Assembly: GCA_949502025.1 (NCBI GenBank) | Contig: CATBCG010000087.1 | Coordinates: forward strand, 52,580-116,579 | DNA length: 64,000 nt | DNA from: MGBC131033 sp910585655 | GTDB taxonomy: Bacteria; Bacillota; Clostridia; Lachnospirales; Lachnospiraceae | Direction of reading: 5' to 3' | Shown here: positions 1 to 7,731 of the stretch, piece by piece | How the letters are laid out: each line of letters opens with the position of its first letter | Position numbering within the stretch: the stretch's first letter is position 1 | Translations under genes and position numbers: made by a program | The notes under the pieces: model-generated | What the model saw: the letters and a program-made list of their open reading frames with translations, nothing else | The model's database searches: none | Told to the model about the DNA's origin: nothing

Positions 1-845
1 TAAAAAAAGTATTGGATGATTATTCAGCCAGGTTTGGCTTGGATCAACCACTGTACGTACAGTTTTTTACCTTTGTGAAAAATGCCCTGCGGGGAGATTT
101 CGGGATTTCTTTTAGCAACTATCCAAGAGAGATTTCGGATATTATTGCTTCTTCGATGGGATGGACGATTTGCCTGCAGCTTCCGGCGATTATTGTCGGC
201 TGGATATTGGGGAATCTGTTGGGGGCGGTTGCCGCCTATATGAAGGGTGTTTTTGACAAAGCAATTTTACCTGCCTTTTTGTTTATCGGAAATATTCCGG
301 CGTTCGGTATGGCTACCGTGCTTTTATTGGTATTTGCGATTTATTTAAAGGTCGCGCCGGTTGGAGGAGGATATGGGTACGAACTGATTCCTAGTATGAG
401 CTGGGAGTTTTTCCAGTCTTTGTTTGTTCATTATCAGCTTCCGTTCTGGTCGATTGTTCTGATTACGATTGGCGGTCAGGCAATCGGAATGCGTTCGATG
501 TCGATTTATGAATTGAACGCAGATTATGTGAAATACAGCCGTTTCTTAGGAATCAAAGATAGAAAGATCGTCGGCTATGTATTTCGGAACGCTATGCTTC
601 CGCAGGTGACAGGGCTGGCTCTTTCTTTGGGTACGATGATCGGCGGCAATATCGTAGCCGAGACGATTTTTAACTATCCGGGCATCGGCTCTACGATGCT
701 AAGCGCCATCAGTAACCGTGACTATCCGCTGATTTCTGCTTCTACGCTGATGATTACGATTATGGTATTGATTGCCAATCTGGCAGTTGAAGTCATATAT
801 GGTTTGATCGATCCGCGGATTAAGGCAGCACAGCAGGATTCTTAA
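1..845 (+). CDS. Oligopeptide ABC transporter permease, DppB/OppB type (5' end outside window)
   Basis: Inner-membrane permease of a peptide/nickel-type ABC importer. The frame is open to the left edge, so the first part of the gene lies outside the window; about 280 residues are visible. The visible start matches the extracellular LGLDQPLYVQF region that follows TM1 in this family, and several hydrophobic segments follow. The cytoplasmic coupling (EAA) region is seen around SRFLGIKDRKIV and ends with the family-typical NPG-like FNYPGIGSTML. The second permease and two ATPases follow directly, so this is the first visible gene of a four-gene transport operon; the substrate-binding protein is presumably upstream. 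The family is certain, the substrate is not. Confidence 0.9.
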   Translation, partial: KKVLDDYSARFGLDQPLYVQFFTFVKNALRGDFGISFSNYPREISDIIASSMGWTICLQLPAIIVGWILGNLLGAVAAYMKGVFDKAILPAFLFIGNIPAFGMATVLLLVFAIYLKVAPVGGGYGYELIPSMSWEFFQSLFVHYQLPFWSIVLITIGGQAIGMRSMSIYELNADYVKYSRFLGIKDRKIVGYVFRNAMLPQVTGLALSLGTMIGGNIVAETIFNYPGIGSTMLSAISNRDYPLISASTLMITIMVLIANLAVEVIYGLIDPRIKAAQQDS

Positions 846-868
846 TCCGGCAGAAGAGGAGGCGCAAT

Positions 869-2116
869 ATGAAAAATCAGTTAAAACAGGTGTTTCATTC
901 ACCAAGATTTGTGATAGGTTTTGTGATTTTTGTCTTTATGCTGGGAATGGCAGTCTTTTATCCGCTGCTGGTGCCGGGCGATCCGCTGGAAATGGTAGCT
1001 AGCTCCAGCTATCCGCCGGGAACGTATATTTCTCTGGCAGATACGTTAGAATCCAAGCAGTATGGGCTGGATCTGGACATTACGGCTACCCGTTTGAATA
1101 AGCTGGTTTCCCAGGAAGATAAAGACGCGATGGTACTGTGGCTAACCAAATACCGGGGGATTGCAGAAGCAGATATTCCAGTGGAAGACAACGTGGCAAT
1201 GGTCAATTTTTGGAATGAACATTATGATCCGGAAGTAGAACAAAAGGGACTGACCAACGCAAAGCGGCAGTATTATCGAAGGCTGGCAGCCAGAATGTCT
1301 ACGATTTTAGAGACAGAGGATATCATCATCGCCACAAAGAACCCGGAAACAGGAGTATTGGAAGAGAGCAATACAATTTCCTTTCATACGTATACGAATG
1401 TAAAGGATATTACGAGTAAGAGAAACTTTATACTCGGTACGGACAATTTTGGTCGTGATGTGCTAAAAGAGTTGACCCATGCGGTAGGAACTTCCCTGAA
1501 AATGGGACTTTTAGCCGGTGTGATTGCAACCTTAATCGGTCTTACGTTAGGGCTTTTATCCGGCTATTTAGGTGGGATTATAGACGATATGATTATGTTT
1601 GTCACTAACCTGTTTACCGTCATTCCATCCTTTGTGCTGATTATTTTGATTTCCTTTAGCGTCAGTCAAAGTGCGCGCGGAGTGACTTTAGTTGGTGTAA
1701 TCATCGGTCTTACATCCTGGACATGGACGACCAGATCAGTGCGTTCCCAGGTAATTTCCCTAAGAAACCGTGATCATGTCAATCTGTCCAAGCTTTCCGG
1801 TCACAGTTTGCCGAGAATTATCATTCAGGATATTTTACCTTATATTGCTTCCTATGTAGTAATGGCTTTGATTTTACAGATTTCTTCAGCGATTCTAGCA
1901 GAAGCGCAGCTTTCGATGTTAGGCTTGGGACCGTCTACCACAAAAGTAGCGACGCTGGGGCTGATGATGAACTGGGCTATGACGGCGCAGGCGCCGTTAG
2001 CCGGACGTTGGTGGGCGTTTTTGCCGATCATTTTGTCTATCGCATTGATTACGTTCTCACTGAATCTGATGAATACCGGTTTGGATCAGGTGTTCAATCC
2101 GCAGTTGAGAGATTAG
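869..2116 (+). CDS. Oligopeptide ABC transporter permease, DppC/OppC type, with large extracytoplasmic insert
   Basis: Second permease of the peptide importer, 415 residues. TM1 is at about residues 11-33. A polar, charged stretch of about 140 residues follows (about 40-185), then the five-helix transport domain. The family motif EAQLSMLGLG lies near residue 345. Usual OppC proteins are about 300 residues, so the insert between TM1 and the transport domain accounts for the extra length; it would lie outside the membrane and may contact the binding protein. An SD-like AGAAGAGGAGG precedes the ATG, 23 bp after the upstream permease stop. Co-transcribed with both ATPase genes. Confidence 0.92.
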   Translation: MKNQLKQVFHSPRFVIGFVIFVFMLGMAVFYPLLVPGDPLEMVASSSYPPGTYISLADTLESKQYGLDLDITATRLNKLVSQEDKDAMVLWLTKYRGIAEADIPVEDNVAMVNFWNEHYDPEVEQKGLTNAKRQYYRRLAARMSTILETEDIIIATKNPETGVLEESNTISFHTYTNVKDITSKRNFILGTDNFGRDVLKELTHAVGTSLKMGLLAGVIATLIGLTLGLLSGYLGGIIDDMIMFVTNLFTVIPSFVLIILISFSVSQSARGVTLVGVIIGLTSWTWTTRSVRSQVISLRNRDHVNLSKLSGHSLPRIIIQDILPYIASYVVMALILQISSAILAEAQLSMLGLGPSTTKVATLGLMMNWAMTAQAPLAGRWWAFLPIILSIALITFSLNLMNTGLDQVFNPQLRD

Positions 2117-2125
2117 GAGGGAATT

Positions 2126-3133
2126 ATGGGAAAAATAATGCTTGATGTAAAGGATTTAAAGACAAAGTATGTTACCCGGTTCCACGAAAGTGTCTATGCG
2201 GTAGATGGTGTGAGCCTGCAGATTGAAGAGGGGAAATCCTTAGGGATTGCCGGGGAATCCGGCTGCGGGAAGTCAACGCTTGCCCTAAGTCTGATGGGAT
2301 ACTACTTTGCACCGCTGCATTATATAAGCGGAAGTATTACGATAGACGGAATGAATATTTCGGATATGACGCCGGATCAGGTGCGGAAAAACGTCCTGGG
2401 AAATGAGATTGCCTATATTCCGCAGGCGGCGATGAACGCCTTAAACCCGACACAGAAAATCATCCGCTTTATTGAGGATGTGCTGCATGCTCATGATACC
2501 AAGCTCAGTAAAAAAGAAATATACGATCTCGCGAAAGAGCGTTTTGAGATATTGGGGCTTCCAGCCAGTGTATTAGACCGTCATGCGGTAGAGCTTTCCG
2601 GCGGAATGAAGCAGCGTACGGTTATCGCGATTTCCACGATTCTTTCTCCAAAGGTGCTGATTGCCGACGAACCGTCCTCGGCATTAGACGTTACGAGCCA
2701 GAAGATGGTTATTAAAATGATGCGTGAGCTGATGGAAAAGGGCTTTATTCGTTCGATGATTTTTATTACGCATGAGCTTCCGCTGCTTTATAACGTAACA
2801 GATGATATTATGGTAATGTATGCCGGGCAGATCGTAGAAAAGGGAACGGCAAAGGAAATGGTCTTTGATTCGCTTCATCCATATACGAATGGTCTGATGG
2901 GTTCGATTATCGTACCGGAGTCAGGCACCAGGGATGTGAAGCTGACCGCTATTCCGGGTACGCCGCCGAATCTCAAAAAACCTCCGGCAGGCTGTCGTTT
3001 TGCCGAGCGCTGCCGCTATGCGACTGCCGAATGTCGTGGAATGGCAGTCGAAATGAAGGAGGCAGGGGCAGGAAGATCCTATCGCTGCCGGATATCAGAA
3101 GACAAGCTGAGGGAGGTGTATGCCCGTGAGTAA
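2126..3133 (+). CDS. Oligopeptide ABC transporter ATPase, DppD/OppD type
   Basis: Cytoplasmic nucleotide-binding subunit of the peptide importer, 335 residues. Walker A is GESGCGKST (about residue 43), the signature is LSGGMKQR, and Walker B with the catalytic glutamate is VLIADEPSSALD. The C-terminal oligopeptide-transporter extension carries a cysteine cluster (C-X5-C-X6-C around CRFAERCRYATAEC), which in related transporters can bind an iron-sulfur cluster. It lies 9 bp after the permease stop and overlaps the next ATPase gene by a few bases, as expected for subunits made in equal amounts. Confidence 0.95.
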   Translation: MGKIMLDVKDLKTKYVTRFHESVYAVDGVSLQIEEGKSLGIAGESGCGKSTLALSLMGYYFAPLHYISGSITIDGMNISDMTPDQVRKNVLGNEIAYIPQAAMNALNPTQKIIRFIEDVLHAHDTKLSKKEIYDLAKERFEILGLPASVLDRHAVELSGGMKQRTVIAISTILSPKVLIADEPSSALDVTSQKMVIKMMRELMEKGFIRSMIFITHELPLLYNVTDDIMVMYAGQIVEKGTAKEMVFDSLHPYTNGLMGSIIVPESGTRDVKLTAIPGTPPNLKKPPAGCRFAERCRYATAECRGMAVEMKEAGAGRSYRCRISEDKLREVYARE

Positions 3134-3950
3134 GATAGAAAGGGAAAAACGTGCCAAGTGTCTGGCGGGAACCGGTGTGACAAAAGTATTTGGAGTAGGA
3201 AATGCCAGAAATGTTGCGGTGGATCATGTGGATTTTGACTTTAGAGAAGGTGAGATCATTTCTATCGTTGGAGAAAGCGGCAGCGGGAAAACTACGCTTT
3301 CTAAGATGATTCTAGGCTTGATCAGCGTGACGGAGGGTGAGATTGAATACCAGGGGAAGCCGCGGGATATCAAAAGCCACGCGAAGAAAAAGGAATATTG
3401 GAAGGGAATTCAGGCGATTTTCCAGGATCCGTTTTCCTCTTACAATATGTTCAATAAAATCGACTCGGTGCTGCTAGACTGTATCAATATGCGGGGTGGT
3501 AGAAACCTGCCGAAAGCGGAAAAAGAAGCGATGATGACGGAGGCTTGCAGCTTTGTCAATTTAAAATACGCCGAACTGACGAATAAATACCCGTTTGAGC
3601 TGTCCGGCGGGCAGATGCAGCGTCTGATGATTGCCCGAATCTTTTTACTAAAACCAAAGATTTTGCTCGCCGACGAGCCGACCTCTATGATTGACGCCTG
3701 TTCGAGAGCGACGATTCTTGACATGCTTTTAAAGCTGCGGGATGAAATCAATATGACGATTATTTTTATCACGCACGATATCGGTCTTGCTTATTATGTA
3801 TCCGATATGGTCTACATTATGGAACATGGAAAATTCGTAGAAGTCGGGACTGCAGACGAGGTGATTTTAAATCCAAAGGCGGATTATACCAAGCGTCTGA
3901 TCAGCGATGTGCCAAAAATCCATGAAGAGTGGGATCTTTCCACGGTATAA
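3126..3950 (+). CDS. Oligopeptide ABC transporter ATPase, DppF/OppF type
   Basis: Second ATPase of the peptide importer. Walker A is GESGSGKTT, the signature is LSGGQMQR and Walker B is ILLADEPTS. GTG at 3126 is chosen because the GGAGG at 3112-3116 lies 9 bases upstream of it, whereas the ATG at 3120 would leave only 3 bases; the two differ by two codons. The start overlaps the end of the preceding ATPase by 8 bases, suggesting translational coupling. Unlike many OppF proteins it has almost no C-terminal oligopeptide-specific extension and stops soon after the ABC domain. Last gene of the operon; a strong terminator follows. Confidence 0.94.
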   Translation: MSKIEREKRAKCLAGTGVTKVFGVGNARNVAVDHVDFDFREGEIISIVGESGSGKTTLSKMILGLISVTEGEIEYQGKPRDIKSHAKKKEYWKGIQAIFQDPFSSYNMFNKIDSVLLDCINMRGGRNLPKAEKEAMMTEACSFVNLKYAELTNKYPFELSGGQMQRLMIARIFLLKPKILLADEPTSMIDACSRATILDMLLKLRDEINMTIIFITHDIGLAYYVSDMVYIMEHGKFVEVGTADEVILNPKADYTKRLISDVPKIHEEWDLSTV

Positions 3951-3989
3951 AATCGTGTTTTAGTAGGAAAAGAGAAAAAGAAGAACATA

Positions 3990-4030
3990 AAAAAGGAAGG
4001 AATCATACCAGAGGGGATTCCTTCCTTTTT
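3990..4030. terminator. Bidirectional intrinsic terminator
   Basis: A perfect 15-bp inverted repeat (3990-4004 with 4016-4030, loop 11 nt) has an A-run on its left arm and a T-run on its right arm. It can end the peptide transporter operon on the plus strand and the convergent DUF6062 gene on the minus strand. Confidence 0.93.
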
Positions 4031-4035
4031 ACATG

Positions 4036-4066
4036 AAGAAAAGTTCTCCGAACTTCCCTATCATAT
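4036..4066 (-). repeat. Dispersed repeat, copy A (partial)
   Basis: Read on the minus strand it gives TATGATAGGGAAGTTC followed by GGAGAACTTTTC, matching the TATGATAGGAAAGTTCTCCG core seen at 23351. The AAGTTC/GAACTT arms make it self-complementary. It sits between the terminator and the end of the DUF6062 gene. Confidence 0.55.
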
Positions 4067-4102
4067 GTTATGTACGGAAAAAGAAATCGGGGAATCGGGG
4101 AA

Positions 4103-4852
4103 TCAGGAAATTTCCACCGGTCCGGCTACTTTGCAGGCAGAGCGCGGCAGGGCATCCTTGGAATTCTTCCATGGTGCGTCGGCGTTGCGGTAGTCGAATT
4201 TGTCGGTAAACCATTCCAAATCGTCCCGTACCCGTTTCATATTGTCAAGGTAAAGCCGGTCAAGGTCGCCAAGAAAGCTTTCTAACAGTTTTCCGGACAG
4301 CTCGCCAGGCGCCATATCGCGTAAAATTCCATAATGAGGAGTACAGAATCCTTTGGAAGTCCGCAACGTTTTCCGGAAGTCCTCATCGTTTTTATAAAGA
4401 TAAAAGACAGTGGCAAGGTAACGCTGGTACATATCGTTGATTCGATTGCAGATATAACAGGAATGATTGAGGGATTCGATATAAGCGGAAATAGAAGTAG
4501 TGCCTGGTTTTACAGGGGTCTTTTTACGAAAGAGACCGCCTCCGCCAGAAACAGGCTGCTCATTGGCAGCTCCGGCTTGTAAGCCTTCGATATCCGAGAT
4601 AATCCGATCCATATGGGTCTTTAGCATCAGCCCAAGTCCAAGGCGATTTTGGTTTTGATAGAGCTGTTCTAAATGGTGTCCGCAAAAGCCGACCCGATCC
4701 GTTTCCATACGGATATCGTCCTCCATATAGCTTGGTCCCATCGTAAATTCAATCGCATTGGCTTCCAAAGAATGATAGATCCGGCAAATCGGGCATTCCT
4801 CATTGGCATGGAACGCATCGTTGACCGGAATGGTATATAGCTTTTCCTTCAT
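4103..4852 (-). CDS. DUF6062 family protein
   Basis: A 249-residue soluble protein of a family common in Lachnospiraceae with no known function. Two cysteine/histidine modules are visible: CPIC near residue 20 followed by CGHH near 57, and CYIC near 134 followed by CTPH near 170. The spacing suggests two metal- or cluster-binding sites, each made of a CxxC and a CxxH half; this is inference. There is no signal peptide or membrane segment. ATG is preceded by GGAGG on the minus strand, and a promoter sits at 4887-4915. It is convergent with the peptide transporter operon. Confidence 0.85.
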   Translation of the reverse strand: MKEKLYTIPVNDAFHANEECPICRIYHSLEANAIEFTMGPSYMEDDIRMETDRVGFCGHHLEQLYQNQNRLGLGLMLKTHMDRIISDIEGLQAGAANEQPVSGGGGLFRKKTPVKPGTTSISAYIESLNHSCYICNRINDMYQRYLATVFYLYKNDEDFRKTLRTSKGFCTPHYGILRDMAPGELSGKLLESFLGDLDRLYLDNMKRVRDDLEWFTDKFDYRNADAPWKNSKDALPRSACKVAGPVEIS

Positions 4853-4886
4853 AGATAAAACCTCCGTTTGTTTGTGTCCTGCTGCT

Positions 4887-4915
4887 ATTATAGCGTATTT
4901 TACCGGAGGTGTAAA
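4887..4915 (-). promoter_or_regulatory. Promoter of the DUF6062 gene
   Basis: On the minus strand: -35 TTTACA (4915-4910), 17-nt spacer, -10 TATAAT (4892-4887), about 35 bases ahead of the start codon. Confidence 0.8.
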
Positions 4916-4921
4916 GAGGAG

Positions 4922-5071
4922 CTAGAACGGCATTAAAACGCCGTTGACATTGGCAAATCCATTAGCTGGCTGCAGACTTGGAATTGCAACGGTGTTCTTT
5001 TTTTGTGTGCTGCGGCTTCTCTGCATGTTTTTTTTAGTCGTTAGAGCGGTCTGTGGTTTTCTGGTAAACAT
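4922..5071 (-). CDS. Small basic protein, 49 residues, unrecognised
   Basis: A short gene of 49 codons (MFTRKPQTAL... to ...VNGVLMPF), rich in Lys/Arg, Thr and Gln in its first half, with no membrane segment. It is supported by AAAAGGAGG 7 bases before the ATG and by a near-consensus promoter and folded leader upstream. The frame stays open upstream of this ATG, but the SD marks the internal start. The stop codon lies within a small hairpin (AACGGC/GCCGTT). I do not recognise a family. Basic composition would suit nucleic-acid or ribosome contact, but that is a guess. Confidence 0.6.
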   Translation of the reverse strand: MFTRKPQTALTTKKNMQRSRSTQKKNTVAIPSLQPANGFANVNGVLMPF

Positions 5072-5114
5072 AGTGTTCCTCCTTTTAAAATTACTCCTGG
5101 CAGGAGCCCTCAAA

Positions 5115-5173
5115 GATTCAGGTTCAGCCGGGTTAATCGGGTCGCAGGGATTAGTCCGGCTTACCCCTGAATC
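5115..5173 (-). ncRNA. Structured 5' leader of the 49-codon gene
   Basis: Minus-strand RNA can form a three-part nested hairpin: outer stem of 8 bp (5166-5173 with 5115-5122), middle stem GCCGG/CCGGC (5156-5160 with 5127-5131) and inner stem TAATC/GATTA (5149-5153 with 5134-5138) with a 10-nt loop. The expected transcription start is only a few bases before the outer stem. It does not match a riboswitch class that I know. Confidence 0.55.
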
Positions 5174-5180
5174 CGCTTTT

Positions 5181-5208
5181 ATTATATGAAAAAACAGGAT
5201 TCTGTCAA
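5181..5208 (-). promoter_or_regulatory. Near-consensus sigma-A promoter
   Basis: Minus strand: -35 TTGACA (5208-5203), 16-nt spacer, -10 TATAAT (5186-5181). Both hexamers are perfect, so strong expression of the leader and the 49-codon gene is expected. Confidence 0.88.
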
Positions 5209-5523
5209 GTCGGAAGAGAGTGAGGGAAGAAAGAAAAAATAGAAGAGATTGCATAAAAAAAGATGGAAATAAAATAAAAAGTTGGAAAATAAGACGAAAG
5301 AAAGTTTATATACATCACAAAAATATAGGTAGATCTGACTGATATATAGAGAAAAAATTCCTTGTGACACAGTGAATTTATAAAAATTTTATAAGACATT
5401 GTGTAAAAGGGGTGGTATAAGCATGTAGAAAAGAAAATTTTGGGAAAATAAAATTAAATATTACAAATTTTTCCTTGTGCAATCTGCTTTTCTGCTCCTA
5501 TTTCTGGTTTTAAAAGAGTGCGT
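5209..5523. other. AT-rich intergenic stretch, no gene seen
   Basis: Between the promoter at 5208 and the end of the TIGR01906 gene. Very A/T-rich; short open frames here lack ribosome binding sites and have low-complexity translations. No convincing terminator hairpin was found for the minus-strand gene that ends at 5524. Confidence 0.6.
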
Positions 5524-6210
5524 TTAGAAAGTGACTTTTGTGCGGGTGCGACGCTTTAGAAAAAGGGAAGTAAGCAACAGACAGAAGGCTCCTAATAGTA
5601 CAATCAATACGCAGACAACGGCGCAGTGAAAGAAGAAGGTATCCGGCAGCAGTAAAATGATCGGATCGGTAGCTGAGTCAAAGAGCCAGTAATCATTTGA
5701 GAAGAGCAATTTATGAAACAAAACAAAGGCATCCTCAAAACGGAACGCAATGGCGGCGCCGACTAAGGTTGGCAGCAGCACGACGATCAGAGCAGAGAAC
5801 CCAAGACCGCTAGAAAGCGTATATTGTTTTTTTTGAAAATAAAGTAACGGCAGTAAGAGAAAAAAGCTGATAACGCCAAGCAGAAAAATTCCCATAAAAA
5901 GCTGTTTGACCTCCATAAAATGGATCAACGCTTCCGTAGAGGAAGGAAGATCCGGAAAGGCAAGCGGATGGGAAGAAAACGGGGAATTATAATCGATCAG
6001 AGCGTCGTAATTTGCCCGGATTTGGGCGGCAGAAAGACCATAAGTCCCTTCCAAGCCCAGACGAGAAACATCCCAGTAATATAAGGGACGAAAATAGAGA
6101 ACAAAAGCAGCCGCCAGAGAAAGAAATAAAAAGGTAAAGGAAACGCCGGATAAAAAAACGATGAACATCTGGGACAGCCCCTGCCTTGGACGGTGATTTC
6201 GCTGTTTCAT
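5524..6210 (-). CDS. TIGR01906 family integral membrane protein
   Basis: A 228-residue membrane protein with four hydrophobic segments (about residues 15-38, 103-124, 134-157 and 195-218). The long extracytoplasmic loop between the first two carries the family-typical YNSPFSS. The motif around residues 175-195 (WLFDSATDPIILLLPDTFF) marks the family. Function is unknown. ATG is preceded by AGAGGAGG. It lies directly downstream of the cold shock gene on the same strand, separated by a strong hairpin that should stop most read-through. Confidence 0.85.
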   Translation of the reverse strand: MKQRNHRPRQGLSQMFIVFLSGVSFTFLFLSLAAAFVLYFRPLYYWDVSRLGLEGTYGLSAAQIRANYDALIDYNSPFSSHPLAFPDLPSSTEALIHFMEVKQLFMGIFLLGVISFFLLLPLLYFQKKQYTLSSGLGFSALIVVLLPTLVGAAIAFRFEDAFVLFHKLLFSNDYWLFDSATDPIILLLPDTFFFHCAVVCVLIVLLGAFCLLLTSLFLKRRTRTKVTF

Positions 6211-6238
6211 AGGATACCTCCTCTATTAAAAACATGGA

Positions 6239-6271
6239 GCAGCGCCCGGATACCTGTTATCCGGGCGCTGC
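6239..6271 (-). terminator. Terminator of the cold shock gene
   Basis: Perfect 14-bp GC-rich stem (6239-6252 with 6258-6271), 5-nt loop. On the minus strand a T-run follows 6 bases later (CATGTTTTT), so termination is likely but may be incomplete. Confidence 0.75.
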
Positions 6272-6325
6272 GGCACAGTTCGTTTATTCAGGGATTATGT
6301 CGGCTCCCTGTTGAAATAGGACAGC

Positions 6326-6529
6326 TTAGGAAAGCTTCGTAACGTTGGCAGCCTGTGGACCGTTTGTCCCATCGACTACCTCAAACTCCACCTGCTCGCC
6401 TTCTTCTAATACCTTGAAGCCGTCCATATTGATTGCGGAAAAATGTACAAATACGTCATTTCCCTCTTCGTCGGATAAGAATCCGTATCCTTTTTTGGCG
6501 TTGAACCATTTTACTGTACCCTTTTTCAT
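6326..6529 (-). CDS. csp: Cold shock domain protein (CspA/CspB family)
   Basis: A 67-residue single-stranded nucleic-acid-binding protein, full length for the family. The RNA-binding motifs are KGYGFL (RNP1, near residue 13) and VFVHFSAI (RNP2, near 26), both with the usual aromatic residues. It acts as an RNA chaperone at low temperature or during growth transitions. ATG is preceded by a GGAGG-type site. A long 5' untranslated region of roughly 70 bases separates the promoter from the start, as is usual for csp genes whose leader is temperature responsive. Confidence 0.97.
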   Translation of the reverse strand: MKKGTVKWFNAKKGYGFLSDEEGNDVFVHFSAINMDGFKVLEEGEQVEFEVVDGTNGPQAANVTKLS

Positions 6530-6601
6530 GAAATAGTGCCTCCTGCTGTAATAATTTCTGTCCTTCTGTCCGCTAAAAGCGGGTGATCCAGAACCATTAT
6601 T

Positions 6602-6630
6602 ACTGTATCATAAATTGTATTTGCTGTCAA
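6602..6630 (-). promoter_or_regulatory. Promoter of the cold shock gene
   Basis: Minus strand: -35 TTGACA (6630-6625), 17-nt spacer, -10 TACAGT (6607-6602). Confidence 0.75.
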
Positions 6631-6751
6631 TTCCCTTGGTATAAAAAAACACAGGAGAAAAACTATTTGATATCCTATGATACAAAAACTCTGGGAAGAA
6701 TTCTTCTATAAAAAAGATATGTAAAAACTTCTCGAAAAAAAAGGAAAAGCG

Positions 6752-6760
6752 TGGTATACT
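6752..6760 (+). promoter_or_regulatory. Extended -10 promoter of the YitT gene
   Basis: TGGTATACT fits an extended -10 (TGn plus TATACT at 6755-6760). The -35 region is weak. Since the -10 overlaps an upstream in-frame ATG at 6751, translation must start further down. Confidence 0.6.
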
Positions 6761-6798
6761 ATAGGACGATATCAAAAATAAGGAGCGAGGATAAAGGG

Positions 6799-7680
6799 AT
6801 GGTAAGGGAACATCAGAAAAAAGAAGTATTTCGTATGCTGGCAGCGATAGGTGGAAGCTTTCTTTTCGCCCTAGGAGCAAATGTATTTATTGTTCCTATG
6901 GGCTTTTACAATGGCGGTATTCTGGGAGCGGCACAGCTAATCAGAACCTTTTTAGTAGGTTTGCTGCATCTGGATATGGGGAAGCTAGACGTATCAGGTC
7001 TGGTATATTACCTGATCAATATTCCCCTGTTTATTTTGGCGTACCGTTCGATGGGCAGAGGATTTTTTCTAAAATCCTTGGTTTGTACCAGTGCTTTAAC
7101 GCTGTTTTTGAGTTTGATTCGCCCTCCGGCAGAGCCAATTTTAAGCGATCCGCTGGCGGCTTGTCTGATTGGCGGGATTGTATCCGGAGCAGGCGTGGGA
7201 ATCAGTCTGCGTTATGGCGCTTCCAACGGTGGAGCGGATATTTTGGGAATTTATTTTTCCAGGAAGTACAAAGACTTTAGTGTGGGACGGATTTCTCTTT
7301 TGATCAACTTGGTTGTGTATGGGATTATGGCGGTGTACATGGATTTGGAAGTGACGATTTACTCCATTATCTATGTGGTATTCCAAAATATGGCGCTAGA
7401 CCGGGTTCATCTGCAGATCATCAATGTAGAAGTGCAGATTTTTACAAAGGAAGATCCGGCAGAGCTAAAGCGGCTGATTTTTCAGGAACTATATCGGGGA
7501 GCGACGACCTGGGAGGCGAAAGGAGGCTATACGGACGAGCCTGGTACGATGATTTATATGGTAGTCAATAAATATGAAATGCCGGCGGTGCGTTCGATTG
7601 TACAACACTACGATCCACATGCCTTTGTCAGCTTCAATGAGCATATTTCCGTAACCGGGAATTTTATCAAACGTTTGTAA
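6799..7680 (+). CDS. YitT family membrane protein (DUF161/DUF2179)
   Basis: A 293-residue membrane protein. The first ~200 residues hold five to six hydrophobic segments with the glycine-rich GGAQ-like repeats of the DUF161 domain (for example YGASNGGADILGIY). The last ~90 residues form the soluble DUF2179 domain with the family-like EAKGGYT and NEHISVTGNF. Function is not established. ATG at 6799 is chosen rather than the in-frame ATG at 6751, because the latter overlaps the -10 element; GAGG lies 8 bases before 6799. The gene is divergent from csp. Confidence 0.92.
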   Translation: MVREHQKKEVFRMLAAIGGSFLFALGANVFIVPMGFYNGGILGAAQLIRTFLVGLLHLDMGKLDVSGLVYYLINIPLFILAYRSMGRGFFLKSLVCTSALTLFLSLIRPPAEPILSDPLAACLIGGIVSGAGVGISLRYGASNGGADILGIYFSRKYKDFSVGRISLLINLVVYGIMAVYMDLEVTIYSIIYVVFQNMALDRVHLQIINVEVQIFTKEDPAELKRLIFQELYRGATTWEAKGGYTDEPGTMIYMVVNKYEMPAVRSIVQHYDPHAFVSFNEHISVTGNFIKRL

Positions 7681-7731
7681 ACACTTTTATAAGGGAGCAA
7701 AAAAGAAAAAGAGAAAGGAAGATAGCAGAGA

